A stretch of DNA of 64,000 bases from Pedobacter indicus (GTDB lineage: Bacteria; Bacteroidota; Bacteroidia; Sphingobacteriales; Sphingobacteriaceae): positions 2,294,001-2,358,000 of the forward strand of contig NZ_QRGB01000001.1 of NCBI RefSeq assembly GCF_003449035.1, given 5' to 3'. Shown here piece after piece: positions 52,693 to 61,124 of this stretch. Numbering within the stretch: position 1 is the stretch's first letter; each line of letters begins with the position of its first letter. The position numbers were made by a program, and so were the translations under genes. Under the pieces are notes generated by a model. It worked only from the letters and a program-made list of their open reading frames with translations, had not been told where the DNA came from and did no database searches.

Positions 52693-53439
52693 ATGAAGAT
52701 ACTCGCGACCATACCTGCCAGATATGCCTCTACCCGTTTCCCGGGTAAACCTTTGATCGATATTGCCGGCAAATCCATGATCCAGCGAGTGTACGAGCAA
52801 GTGAAAAAAGCAACCGGCGTACAGACTACTGTCGTCGCGACAGATGATCAACGCATAGCGGATCATATCGAAGCTTTTGGAGGGCAAGTTGTCATGACCT
52901 CAGAATCACACACGAGCGGAACAGATCGTTGTGCTGAGGCTGCGTCTCACTTTGAGGATACCGATATCGTTATCAACGTACAAGGTGACGAACCCTTTAT
53001 TCAACCAGAGCAAATCGAGCTGCTGATCAGTTGCTTTCAAAAAGAATCGGTAAACATCGCAACGCTTGTTAAAAAAATAGATACTTTCGAGGATCTGTTT
53101 AATCATAATATCCCGAAAGTAACAGTAACAAAGGATATGCGAGCACTCTATTTTAGCCGCAACACCATCCCCTACCTTCGCGATGCAGCGCAAAAATCCT
53201 GGTTGGAGAAATACCGTTATTTTAAACACATTGGTATCTATGCTTTTCGTGCCGAAACACTGAAGCAACTGACCAAACTACCTGTATCGCCGTTAGAAAA
53301 AGCGGAGTCACTGGAACAGTTGCGCTGGCTAGAGCATGGCTACCAAATACAAACTGCAGAAACCCAGTTTCAATCGCACGGAATCGATGTTCCCGAAGAT
53401 GTTGACCGAGTTATTGAGTTGTTTAAAAGTAGTTTATGA
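52693..53439 (+). CDS. kdsB: 3-deoxy-manno-octulosonate cytidylyltransferase (CMP-KDO synthetase)
   Basis: 248 residues. Signature parts are I-P-A-R-Y-A-S-T-R-F-P-G-K-P-L at the N terminus, V-V-A-T-D-D, V-N-V-Q-G-D-E-P-F and H-I-G-I-Y-A-F-R. It activates KDO for lipopolysaccharide core assembly, after the kdsD and kdsA steps encoded elsewhere in the window. It ends the trpS operon. Confidence 0.97.
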   Translation: MKILATIPARYASTRFPGKPLIDIAGKSMIQRVYEQVKKATGVQTTVVATDDQRIADHIEAFGGQVVMTSESHTSGTDRCAEAASHFEDTDIVINVQGDEPFIQPEQIELLISCFQKESVNIATLVKKIDTFEDLFNHNIPKVTVTKDMRALYFSRNTIPYLRDAAQKSWLEKYRYFKHIGIYAFRAETLKQLTKLPVSPLEKAESLEQLRWLEHGYQIQTAETQFQSHGIDVPEDVDRVIELFKSSL

Positions 53440-53464
53440 TAGACTAAGTCTTCTTTTTATTTAG

Positions 53465-55252
53465 CTACTCCAAATACCTTCCCATACGCATCAACAGCGC
53501 ACGATACTTATTAAAAATTGCTGACTTGGATACAAAACCGACATATTTGTCATCCGTATCAACAACTGGCAATGTCCAAATATCTTCACGATCCATTTTC
53601 CGCATCACATCATACATATTTGCATCGATCCGGATAACATCTTGCGGTGGCTGAGCCAGCTCTTTCATCGTTTTATCATTATTACCTTCACCAACCAATA
53701 TTTCAAATAGCTTTTCACTGTAGATAATACCAAGTAACTGCCCTTTATCGTCCACAACCGGAAAAATATTTCGTTTGGTATAAAGTATATCTAATTTTCG
53801 GTCGCCTGCCTTTTCGTCCGGATGAAGAATGGTGAAATTCTTTTCAACAACATAGCGCAGTTTCATCATTCGTAACACAGTTTTGTCCTTGTCTTCATAT
53901 GACAATAATTCGCCTGATTCAGCAAGTGACTGAGTATAAATGGAATACTTTAAAGTGCTTTTATTGATAAAGTATGATATCGCCGACACGATCATCAACG
54001 GTACCATCAGAACATAACCACCCGTAATTTCGGCAATCAGAAATATTCCCGTTAAGGGGGCGTGCATAATACCGCTAAGTGCCCCCGCCATTCCAACAAC
54101 GATAAAATTAGCCGTGTTTAATTCAACCAACCCCGTCAAATTAATCCCATGAGCAAAAGCAAAACCGAGTAGTCCGCCCATTACCAGACTAGGTCCAAAA
54201 TTACCACCATTACCGCCGCTGTGAAGAGTGAAAACGGTAGCATAAGCCTTGGCAAACACGGTAATAGCTGAGTACGCTACAACAAGCCAGCCGATATGTT
54301 GATACTCACTAAAAACACTATTGGAAAGCAGCGAATTATTATTACCGGCCAGTAATTGTTGAATTGCCAAATAGCCCTCGCCGTACAGAGCTGGGAATAC
54401 AAAAATCAAAATACCGAGGATCAATCCACTGACGATTGCCTTTCTATAAGGATTTGTAAAACTTTTAAACCATTTCGCAGCTCTATAATTCAGTCGGTTG
54501 AAGAAAACTGAGAACAACCCGACTAAAATTGCAACGGCGATATAAAAGAGTAAAGCCTCGATATGCCAGGTATCTGTAACCAAATGAAATAGCGGCTCTG
54601 CATAGAGCATGCGGGATACAACGGAAGAGGTAGCCGCGGCCATCAAAAGCGGAATAAATGCAGGTATCGAGAATTCTGCTAATAAAATTTCAACAGCAAA
54701 GACCAAACCTGCAACCGGACTATTAAAAGCCCCAGCAATACCAGCAGCAGCTCCACAGGCCAATAACATGGTTACTTCCCGATAATTTAACCCAAAGAAG
54801 CGTCCGATATTAGAGCCGATTGCCGAACCGCTCGCTACAATCGGCGCTTCTAGCCCGGCCGACCCACCAAAGCCGACTGTCAGGGCACTCGTCACGATCT
54901 GCGAATAAACATTATGGACAGGTATACGGCTCGACCGGTTAGAGATGGAGTACAAGATGGGTGTAATCCCATGTTCCATTTTCTTTGCTTTGATAAACTT
55001 GCGTACATACAAGACACTAAGCAAAATCCCGATCATCGGGAATACGAGAAAAAGGTAACCGCGAAAATCCCATGAAACATCATTTTGTAATACCGTGGCA
55101 ATATAATGTGTCAGAGCTTTCAGAGCAGAAGCAGCAAGTCCGCCAATCAAGCCGACAATAACAGCTAAGATAACCATGAAATTTTTATTCGATATCCGCT
55201 GTATTCTCCACTGATTTAACCGGTTAATAGCTCGTATAGCCTTTTTTATCAT
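53465..55252 (-). CDS. ClC-family chloride channel/transporter with CBS domains
   Basis: 595 residues. The first 430 or so form the ClC membrane fold. G-S-A-G-L-E-A-P-I-V corresponds to the G-K/R-E-G-P region and keeps a Glu at the gate position. G-G-N-G-G-N-F-G-P corresponds to G-x-F-x-P. Two CBS domains (about 455-590) follow and would sense nucleotides. The chloride-site G-S-G-I-P motif is not obvious, so ion selectivity may differ. It is divergent from the S46 peptidase gene with a short shared spacer. Confidence 0.92.
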   Translation of the reverse strand: MIKKAIRAINRLNQWRIQRISNKNFMVILAVIVGLIGGLAASALKALTHYIATVLQNDVSWDFRGYLFLVFPMIGILLSVLYVRKFIKAKKMEHGITPILYSISNRSSRIPVHNVYSQIVTSALTVGFGGSAGLEAPIVASGSAIGSNIGRFFGLNYREVTMLLACGAAAGIAGAFNSPVAGLVFAVEILLAEFSIPAFIPLLMAAATSSVVSRMLYAEPLFHLVTDTWHIEALLFYIAVAILVGLFSVFFNRLNYRAAKWFKSFTNPYRKAIVSGLILGILIFVFPALYGEGYLAIQQLLAGNNNSLLSNSVFSEYQHIGWLVVAYSAITVFAKAYATVFTLHSGGNGGNFGPSLVMGGLLGFAFAHGINLTGLVELNTANFIVVGMAGALSGIMHAPLTGIFLIAEITGGYVLMVPLMIVSAISYFINKSTLKYSIYTQSLAESGELLSYEDKDKTVLRMMKLRYVVEKNFTILHPDEKAGDRKLDILYTKRNIFPVVDDKGQLLGIIYSEKLFEILVGEGNNDKTMKELAQPPQDVIRIDANMYDVMRKMDREDIWTLPVVDTDDKYVGFVSKSAIFNKYRALLMRMGRYLE

Positions 55253-55320
55253 AGTCGTCTGATATTCGGAAAGTTCTTAACTTTGGCAAATATAATATGT
55301 TCAATAGTATAATCGTATTT

Positions 55321-57462
55321 ATGAGACTTTTTAACAAAAATACCCTTGCAATAGTTTTTCTTGTCATTGCAGGGTTCTGTAGTAATTCCTTTACCAATCT
55401 GGATGAAGGGATGTACCCTTTGAGCGACCTGAATCGTGTTGATCTGAAGAAAGCGGGACTTGAGATCGATCGCACTGATATCTTTAATCCCGGGCAGGTT
55501 GGTTTGGTAGATGCCTTAGTACGGGTAGGCGGATGTACAGGTTCCTTTGTATCTGACGAGGGCTTGATCATTACCAATCATCATTGTGCCTTCGGTGCGG
55601 TGCAATTAGCAAGTACGCCTGAAAATGATTACCTGACCAATGGTTTTGTTGCCCCTGAAAAAGAACGTGAGATTGAAGCAAAAGGACTTACCATTCGAAT
55701 CACCGAAGGTTATGAAGATGTATCAAACCGCATATTAAAAGCAGCGCAATCTGCCAAGAACCCCGCTGAAAGAATTCGTATCATTAGCGACGAACGGGAA
55801 AAGATTGCGCAAGAAGCTGAAAAGAAAGATCCTTCGATCAAAGCAGAAGTATCAGAGATGTTTATTGGTAAGAGTTATGTGCTTTTCCGCTATAAAACAA
55901 TCGAGGACGTGCGTTTAGTTTATGTGCCGAAGGCCAATATTGGTGTGTTTGGGGGCGAGACGGATAACTGGGTGTGGCCAAGACATACTGGAGATTTCTC
56001 TTTTCTGCGCGCATATGTTGCCCCCGATGGATCACCGGCTCCTTATTCGAAAGACAATGTTCCGTACCAGCCTAAGAAACACTTGAAAATCAATGCGCAG
56101 GGTGTCAAAGAAGGTGATTTTACATTCATTCTGGGTTATCCCGGCAGAACATTCCGTCACCGTCCAGCGCAATATATCGAGTATCAGGAAAAATTTTTAC
56201 TTCCTTATACCTCAAATCTTTATGAGTTTCAAAATAAAGTAATGGAAGAAGCTGGGTTAAATGACAAAGCAACAGAGATAGCGCTCGCTACCCGCATTAA
56301 ACGGAATGCGAATGTAATGAAAAACTATCAGGGGAAAATGAAAGGGTTGAATGGCATCCAGCTTGTCGATACGAAACGTAAGGATGATCAAGACCTGGCT
56401 AAGTTTATTTCGGACAGTCCGGAATTGGAAAGAGACTATGGCACGTTGATGAACGATATAGACCAATATTATCAAGACATTTTTTCTGATGCTGAACGTG
56501 ATATGTGGTTTACCCAGATCCATTCAAGCACAAGCCTTTTAAATATTGCTCGTTATCTTAACTCTTTCAAGGCTTCTTTAGTTGCAACAACGAATAAGTC
56601 ACAGGTCTTTGAGGCTAACCTCCCGAAGCTAAAAAGTGCTCTAAGCAGCATTTATGATAGCTACCGTTTTGAAGTTGACACAGCTATTTTTAGTCGCATG
56701 CTACGTGATGCATCGGAGATAACTACAGATCAGCCGATCGAAGCGATGAAAAAGGTTTCCGACCCGACTAGCTTTGCTACAACAACGTTGGAGACATCCA
56801 AGTTAAAAGATCGTGACTATGTTTTTAATGAATTACTCAAGTCGCCTGAGACTTTATTGGCTTATTCGGATGATCTGCTGAATTTCCAACAAGCGATCAA
56901 TCAGCAACTAGTAGAACTAACTCCAGAGGCTGAACGTCGTGAAGGGGTGCTCAATCAATTAATGGGTGATTATGTGGCTGTTAAGGAAAAATTCCAAAAT
57001 AAAGACTTTATCCCGGATGCAAATAGCACGTTGCGTCTGACCTTCGGTTATATTCGCGGTTATTCACCTGCAGATGCAACCTACGTGACTCCTTTTACTA
57101 CCATCAAGGGTATTATCGAAAAAGGTAGATTGAATAATCCCGAGTTCGATTATCCGGAAAAAATTAAACAGGAATGGGAAGCGAAAAATTTTGGTGACTA
57201 TGCAATGGAGGAACTCAATGATGTACCCGTGAATATGCTGTACAATATGGATACGACGGGCGGAAACTCCGGTTCACCTATAATGAATTCAAAAGGCGAG
57301 TTAGTAGGCGTTAACTTTGACCGTGCTTATGATGCAACCATCAATGATTTTGCATGGAACGAAAGCTATAGCCGGTCGATCGGCGTGGATATCCGCTATG
57401 TACTTTGGGTAGCCGACAAGATTGACAATGCAGATTTTCTGCTAAAGGAAATAGGTATCTAA
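55321..57462 (+). CDS. S46 family dipeptidyl peptidase, DPP11-like
   Basis: 713 residues. From the ATG at 55321 there is a clean signal peptide (1-20); an ATG at 55297 adds eight residues and is less likely. The chymotrypsin-like triad is His87/His88 (T-N-H-H-C), Asp225 (H-T-G-D-F) and Ser650 (G-N-S-G-S-P). The specificity residue that is Arg673 in P. gingivalis DPP11 and Gly in DPP7 is Arg668 here (V-N-F-D-R), with the same offset as the serine. This predicts cleavage of dipeptides after Asp or Glu in the periplasm. A TAACTTTG box lies at 55278-55285. Confidence 0.93.
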   Translation: MRLFNKNTLAIVFLVIAGFCSNSFTNLDEGMYPLSDLNRVDLKKAGLEIDRTDIFNPGQVGLVDALVRVGGCTGSFVSDEGLIITNHHCAFGAVQLASTPENDYLTNGFVAPEKEREIEAKGLTIRITEGYEDVSNRILKAAQSAKNPAERIRIISDEREKIAQEAEKKDPSIKAEVSEMFIGKSYVLFRYKTIEDVRLVYVPKANIGVFGGETDNWVWPRHTGDFSFLRAYVAPDGSPAPYSKDNVPYQPKKHLKINAQGVKEGDFTFILGYPGRTFRHRPAQYIEYQEKFLLPYTSNLYEFQNKVMEEAGLNDKATEIALATRIKRNANVMKNYQGKMKGLNGIQLVDTKRKDDQDLAKFISDSPELERDYGTLMNDIDQYYQDIFSDAERDMWFTQIHSSTSLLNIARYLNSFKASLVATTNKSQVFEANLPKLKSALSSIYDSYRFEVDTAIFSRMLRDASEITTDQPIEAMKKVSDPTSFATTTLETSKLKDRDYVFNELLKSPETLLAYSDDLLNFQQAINQQLVELTPEAERREGVLNQLMGDYVAVKEKFQNKDFIPDANSTLRLTFGYIRGYSPADATYVTPFTTIKGIIEKGRLNNPEFDYPEKIKQEWEAKNFGDYAMEELNDVPVNMLYNMDTTGGNSGSPIMNSKGELVGVNFDRAYDATINDFAWNESYSRSIGVDIRYVLWVADKIDNADFLLKEIGI

Positions 57463-58640
57463 CGCATTCGGATATATCCATAATAATTTCTGATAAAAGC
57501 ATTTCTGGAGATCCCGTCGGATGTCCGGGAATGCTTTATTTCTTCTCCCCAAGAAAAAATGTCAAATCTTAGGTGCTCTACGGCGGCGTAGTCTTGTGTT
57601 GCTAACCCATTTTTGTCCATTAACTGAAGCCCTCCTTCGTAGGCCACCCAGTGATATTGAATAAAGTTATTCAAGTGATAATGCGAGCGATTGTGCAACA
57701 TATCGGAATCGACCAGCAAGATCAATTTAGCCCCTTCCCTATGGCTTTTTTCCACCTCTTCGGCGAGGATTTTTAATTTTGTATTGTCTTTCAGGTAATC
57801 GCGTATATAGGTTTTAATGGGTGAGAATAATTTAAATTTTGTGTCGCTATAGTTAAGCAGATCTCGTCCGAGCTTAATGAGGATATGAGGCCAGTTGATT
57901 GCGCTGGCTACTTGGTCTGCTCTCCCTCGATAGCCGAAGCGACTTTCCATATTTCTCACAGAAGCCAAGCCTATCCAATCAACAAAAGCCATACCTTGCG
58001 GATATTGCGGGTTTCTGTCAGGGTCAATCGAATAAAGATAAGCATTGGGAAGAATCAGGTAATTGTTGTGATGCGAATAACCGTATTGATGCAAGCGGAG
58101 GATGATTCGCTCGTAAGCATCCGGGTCGTCTTGAATCAGGAAATAAAACAGGCAAGCAATACCGCACAAGGAAGTGCTGCGTTGACTTATTTTCCATGGG
58201 TATGCTTTTCTTTCTGTAATTTCATTGACCAGCTGAGGCCGCTTAAACCAACGGAAGGCATAATGGATCCATATGTTGATCTTGATCGATTTGATTTCAC
58301 CAATATCTTGGTTAACCTTGTCAGCACGCTGGCTAGCCGTCTTTCCAAAGACGATTTCTAAACTCAACAGATGGCCTTGGAAGAGCGGACTTACTACCGT
58401 GATCTGGAAATCGAAAGAATAGCCTTCTTTCTTGTTTTTCGGGAAATCAATTCGCAGTTCGCCTTCACGAATGGATTTATTGTTAGCTCGGAACGATAAA
58501 CTTTTTTTCTGTTCATTAGTCAGGGGGCCATCGAGTCCGAGTAACGAACAGGTGTAAGTCCGCTGTAGAATAAGCCCTTCTCTCCTGTCGCCTTTTGCAT
58601 CGTAACCCTGGCTCGCTTTGTTTATCTTCAACGATCTCAT
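57459..58640 (-). CDS. Papain-like cysteine peptidase/amidase domain protein, effector-like
   Basis: 393 residues, no signal peptide. Residues 1-125 are beta-rich and unrecognised. Residues 145-393 look like a papain-like domain: Cys159 in T-S-L-C-G-I-A at the start of a helix (Cys followed by F-Y-F-L), a V-D-W-I-G-L-A-S-V-R-N block near 220-230, His330 in Y-H-W-V-A-Y, then S-W-G (363-365) and a closing N-Y-Y-G-Y-I. This order recalls domains I know from polymorphic toxins and type VI effectors. No immunity-like gene is beside it: it lies 15 bp after mce and its stop overlaps the convergent S46 gene by four bases. Function is inferred from motifs only. Confidence 0.55.
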   Translation of the reverse strand: MRSLKINKASQGYDAKGDRREGLILQRTYTCSLLGLDGPLTNEQKKSLSFRANNKSIREGELRIDFPKNKKEGYSFDFQITVVSPLFQGHLLSLEIVFGKTASQRADKVNQDIGEIKSIKINIWIHYAFRWFKRPQLVNEITERKAYPWKISQRSTSLCGIACLFYFLIQDDPDAYERIILRLHQYGYSHHNNYLILPNAYLYSIDPDRNPQYPQGMAFVDWIGLASVRNMESRFGYRGRADQVASAINWPHILIKLGRDLLNYSDTKFKLFSPIKTYIRDYLKDNTKLKILAEEVEKSHREGAKLILLVDSDMLHNRSHYHLNNFIQYHWVAYEGGLQLMDKNGLATQDYAAVEHLRFDIFSWGEEIKHSRTSDGISRNAFIRNYYGYIRMR

Positions 58641-58655
58641 TTCCCGAAAACAAAT

Positions 58656-59057
58656 TTAATCCAGCGATTGTACCAGTTCGGTCAGTACTCCATTACAATC
58701 CTTTGGATGTATGAAACAGACTAATTTATTGTCTGCCCCTTTTTTTGCCCCCTCATTTAATATTCTGAACCCCTGGCCCCTAAATCTATTTATTTCAGCT
58801 TGAATATCAGTTACTTCATAGGCAATGTGATGGATGCCCTCCCCTTTTTTATTCACAAAATCAGCAATTGCCCCTTCTTGATTCACGGCTTCTAATAATT
58901 CGATCTTACTTTCACCGATTTTCAGGAAAGCTGTTTTCACTTTTTCCGAATCGACCGTTTCAATCTTATAGCACAGTGTGTCGAGAATAGTTTCATATTC
59001 TGCGATTGCCTGCTGTAAGTCTTTGACAGCAATACCGATGTGATCGATTTTCTGCAT
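58656..59057 (-). CDS. mce: Methylmalonyl-CoA epimerase
   Basis: 133 residues from the ATG giving MQKIDHIGIAVKDL; an adjacent ATG at 59060 and one at 59099 are alternatives. Two glyoxalase-type beta-alpha-beta units carry the metal ligands: His in K-I-D-H-I-G, a Glu in I-E-L-L-E, His in H-H-I-A-Y-E and a late Glu in L-T-E-L. It interconverts the two methylmalonyl-CoA epimers in propionate metabolism; no mutase is in the window. The papain-like gene follows after 15 bp. Confidence 0.9.
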   Translation of the reverse strand: MQKIDHIGIAVKDLQQAIAEYETILDTLCYKIETVDSEKVKTAFLKIGESKIELLEAVNQEGAIADFVNKKGEGIHHIAYEVTDIQAEINRFRGQGFRILNEGAKKGADNKLVCFIHPKDCNGVLTELVQSLD

Positions 59058-59156
59058 CATAGTTTTTTTTTCCTTAATAAAATCAATGGCCTCCATCAAA
59101 ATTACAAAGAAATAAAAGAATTAATCCATTTTTTAGAATCGTCCTATTCTAACTGA

Positions 59157-59247
59157 GGTCAAACAGTAGTTATACAGTAGTTAAACAGTCTTTTTACCAC
59201 AGCTTGAAGACAGTTAGAGGACTGTTTGACCACTGTTTGACCACTGT
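59157..59247. repeat. 11-bp-phased inverted repeat array between mce and iscS
   Basis: ACAGT occurs at 59163, 59174 and 59185 (exact 11-bp period) and again at 59210. Its reverse complement ACTGT occurs at 59221, 59232 and 59243 (again 11 bp). The outer units are longer: GGTCAAACAGT (59157-59167) is the exact reverse complement of ACTGTTTGACC (59232-59242), and its inner ten bases also pair with 59221-59230. The whole lies in the 300-bp divergent spacer of mce and iscS. It could be a cooperative protein-binding array or a large hairpin. Confidence 0.85.
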
Positions 59248-59353
59248 TCTTCTCGAACAAGTTAATAATATTATCTTTAAAGAAAAGCGCCGAAATGTCT
59301 GAATGTAATTAGGTGAGATGCGGGCTTCTTTAACTTAATTATTAAAAAAACAA

Positions 59354-59361
59354 TACCTTTG
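59354..59361 (+). promoter_or_regulatory. -7 box at the iscS start codon
   Basis: TACCTTTG matches TAnnTTTG and ends three bases before the ATG at 59365. A TTT at 59331-59333 sits 20 bases upstream as a weak -33 element. If used, the transcript begins at the start codon. Confidence 0.5.
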
Positions 59362-59364
59362 TTT

Positions 59365-60552
59365 ATGGCTATTCAGATATATCTAGACAATAATGCAACC
59401 ACGATGGTTGATCCTTTTGTACTGGATGAAATGATCCCTTATTTTACTTCAACTTATGGGAATGCTTCTAGTACGAATCATGTATTTGGCAAAAAAGCGT
59501 CAGCAGCCGTTCAGAAAGCCCGGGAAAACGTCGCGAATCTACTGGAGGCTAAGGATGATGAGATTATGTTCACTTCGGGAGCGACAGAATCAATCAATTT
59601 AGCAGTCAAAGGTATTTATAAGCGCTATGGAAGCATAGGAAATCACATCATCAGCTGCGTAACGGAGCATAAATCGGTTTTAGACGTTTTAAGATTACTT
59701 GAAAAGAAAGGTGCTAAAGTTACTTATCTGCCAGTGAATAGGGATGGCAATATTGATCTAGAGGATTTGCGAAAGGCGATTACGGATAAAACTATCCTGA
59801 TTTCGCTGATGTTCGCAAATAATGAAACGGGTGTTATCCATCCCGTAGAAGAAATTGCGAGAATTGCTCAGGAAAATAATGTGTTGTTTTTTTGTGATGC
59901 AACGCAGGCAATTGGTAAGATGCCAGTTTCTGTGGAAAAGTTGGCTATAGACGTGATGGCCCTCAGCGCACATAAAATCTACGGCCCAAAAGGTGTCGGC
60001 GCTTTGTATGTCAGAAAAAAAAGTAAAAAGATTCAGCTTGAGCCGCTGATTCACGGTGGTGGACAGGAAAAGGGCTTGCGTGGAGGTACTTATAATGTAC
60101 CGGGAATTGTAGGTTTAGGTACCGCTTGCGCAATTGCTAATGAAAACTTAAATCAGGAAAGGAAACGTTTGAAGAAATTACGGAACTACCTGGAAACTGC
60201 TCTGCTTAACCTAGAGGAAACCTTTGTGAATGGTCGTGGCGCGGATCGTTTGCCGAATGTATCGAATATCGCTATTCGTTTTATAAAAGGGGAACAATTG
60301 ATGGCCAGTTTGAAAAACGTAGCGATGTCTGCCGGTTCAGCTTGTGCTACAGGCTCGCTTGATCCATCACATGTTTTAATGGCTATGGGCTTAGATAAGG
60401 AGGATGCACATAGTAGCTTACGCTTTAGTCTGGGGCGCTTTAATACGGAAGCTGAGATCGATCTGGTTATCGACATGCTGAATCAAAAGATTAAAAAGCT
60501 TCGTGCTGAATCACCTGCGTGGGAGCTTTATAAAAAAGGTTTGATCGTTTAG
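59365..60552 (+). CDS. iscS: Cysteine desulfurase (IscS/NifS type)
   Basis: 395 residues from the ATG at 59365; a TTG two codons upstream lies inside the -7 box and is rejected. It opens I-Y-L-D-N-N-A-T-T. The PLP lysine is Lys204 in S-A-H-K-I-Y-G-P-K-G. The persulfide cysteine is Cys327 in G-S-A-C-A-T-G-S, on the extended loop of group I enzymes. It supplies sulfur for iron-sulfur clusters and tRNA thiolation. No iscU or iscR is next to it; an A-type carrier gene follows 146 bp later. Confidence 0.95.
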   Translation: MAIQIYLDNNATTMVDPFVLDEMIPYFTSTYGNASSTNHVFGKKASAAVQKARENVANLLEAKDDEIMFTSGATESINLAVKGIYKRYGSIGNHIISCVTEHKSVLDVLRLLEKKGAKVTYLPVNRDGNIDLEDLRKAITDKTILISLMFANNETGVIHPVEEIARIAQENNVLFFCDATQAIGKMPVSVEKLAIDVMALSAHKIYGPKGVGALYVRKKSKKIQLEPLIHGGGQEKGLRGGTYNVPGIVGLGTACAIANENLNQERKRLKKLRNYLETALLNLEETFVNGRGADRLPNVSNIAIRFIKGEQLMASLKNVAMSAGSACATGSLDPSHVLMAMGLDKEDAHSSLRFSLGRFNTEAEIDLVIDMLNQKIKKLRAESPAWELYKKGLIV

Positions 60553-60698
60553 CCAAGCTGATCTTTTGAGGCAAAAGCAAGCAATTATGGCTAGTTTATT
60601 CGTGCACGGATTATTTGTGTAAAGATCATTTTGGTATGACAAAGCTCATTTTCATCTTTCGCAGATAATAACGATATTTGTATTATTAGCTTAATGAT

Positions 60699-61025
60699 AT
60701 GATTACAGTTACAGAGAAAGCCAAAAATAGAATACAAGATATCTTGAAAGAGGAGAATTATGACTCATCCTATTTCGTTCGTGTGTCGGTTGAAAGTGGT
60801 GGCTGTTCTGGCCTTACTTATAACCTGAATTTCGATAATCAGGATCAAGAGAATGATCAGGTCTTTGAAGATAAGGGCATTAAGTTGGTTCTTAATATCA
60901 AATCGTTCTTGTATCTTTCGGGAACTGAATTAGACTATTCTGATGGTTTAACGGGAAAGGGCTTTGTATTTAACAATCCAAATGCTTCCCGCTCTTGCGC
61001 ATGCGGAGAAAGCTTCGCGGTTTAA
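60699..61025 (+). CDS. A-type iron-sulfur carrier (IscA/SufA/ErpA family)
   Basis: 108 residues, the family length. The three cluster cysteines are Cys36 in S-G-G-C-S-G and Cys100-x-Cys102 in S-C-A-C-G-E at the end. It receives clusters from a scaffold and passes them on, or delivers iron. Its place after iscS fits, and Nfu at 18 kb is a further carrier. A GATATTTG sequence about 25 bases upstream may be its -7 box (first base off consensus). Confidence 0.95.
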   Translation: MITVTEKAKNRIQDILKEENYDSSYFVRVSVESGGCSGLTYNLNFDNQDQENDQVFEDKGIKLVLNIKSFLYLSGTELDYSDGLTGKGFVFNNPNASRSCACGESFAV

Positions 61026-61068
61026 TTCAATAAAAGATCCATTTAATTTAATATAAGGTTTACATCAA

Positions 61069-61098
61069 TTTGCCGTAAACATATTTTTTTTATGTTTG
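61069..61098 (+). promoter_or_regulatory. Promoter of the acyl-CoA synthetase gene
   Basis: TTTG (61069-61072), an 18-nt spacer and TATGTTTG (61091-61098) match the Bacteroidota consensus in full. The leader is about 20 nt and A-rich before the ATG at 61125. Confidence 0.8.
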
Positions 61099-61124
61099 TA
61101 GTATAGTAACCAACATAAAAAAAT

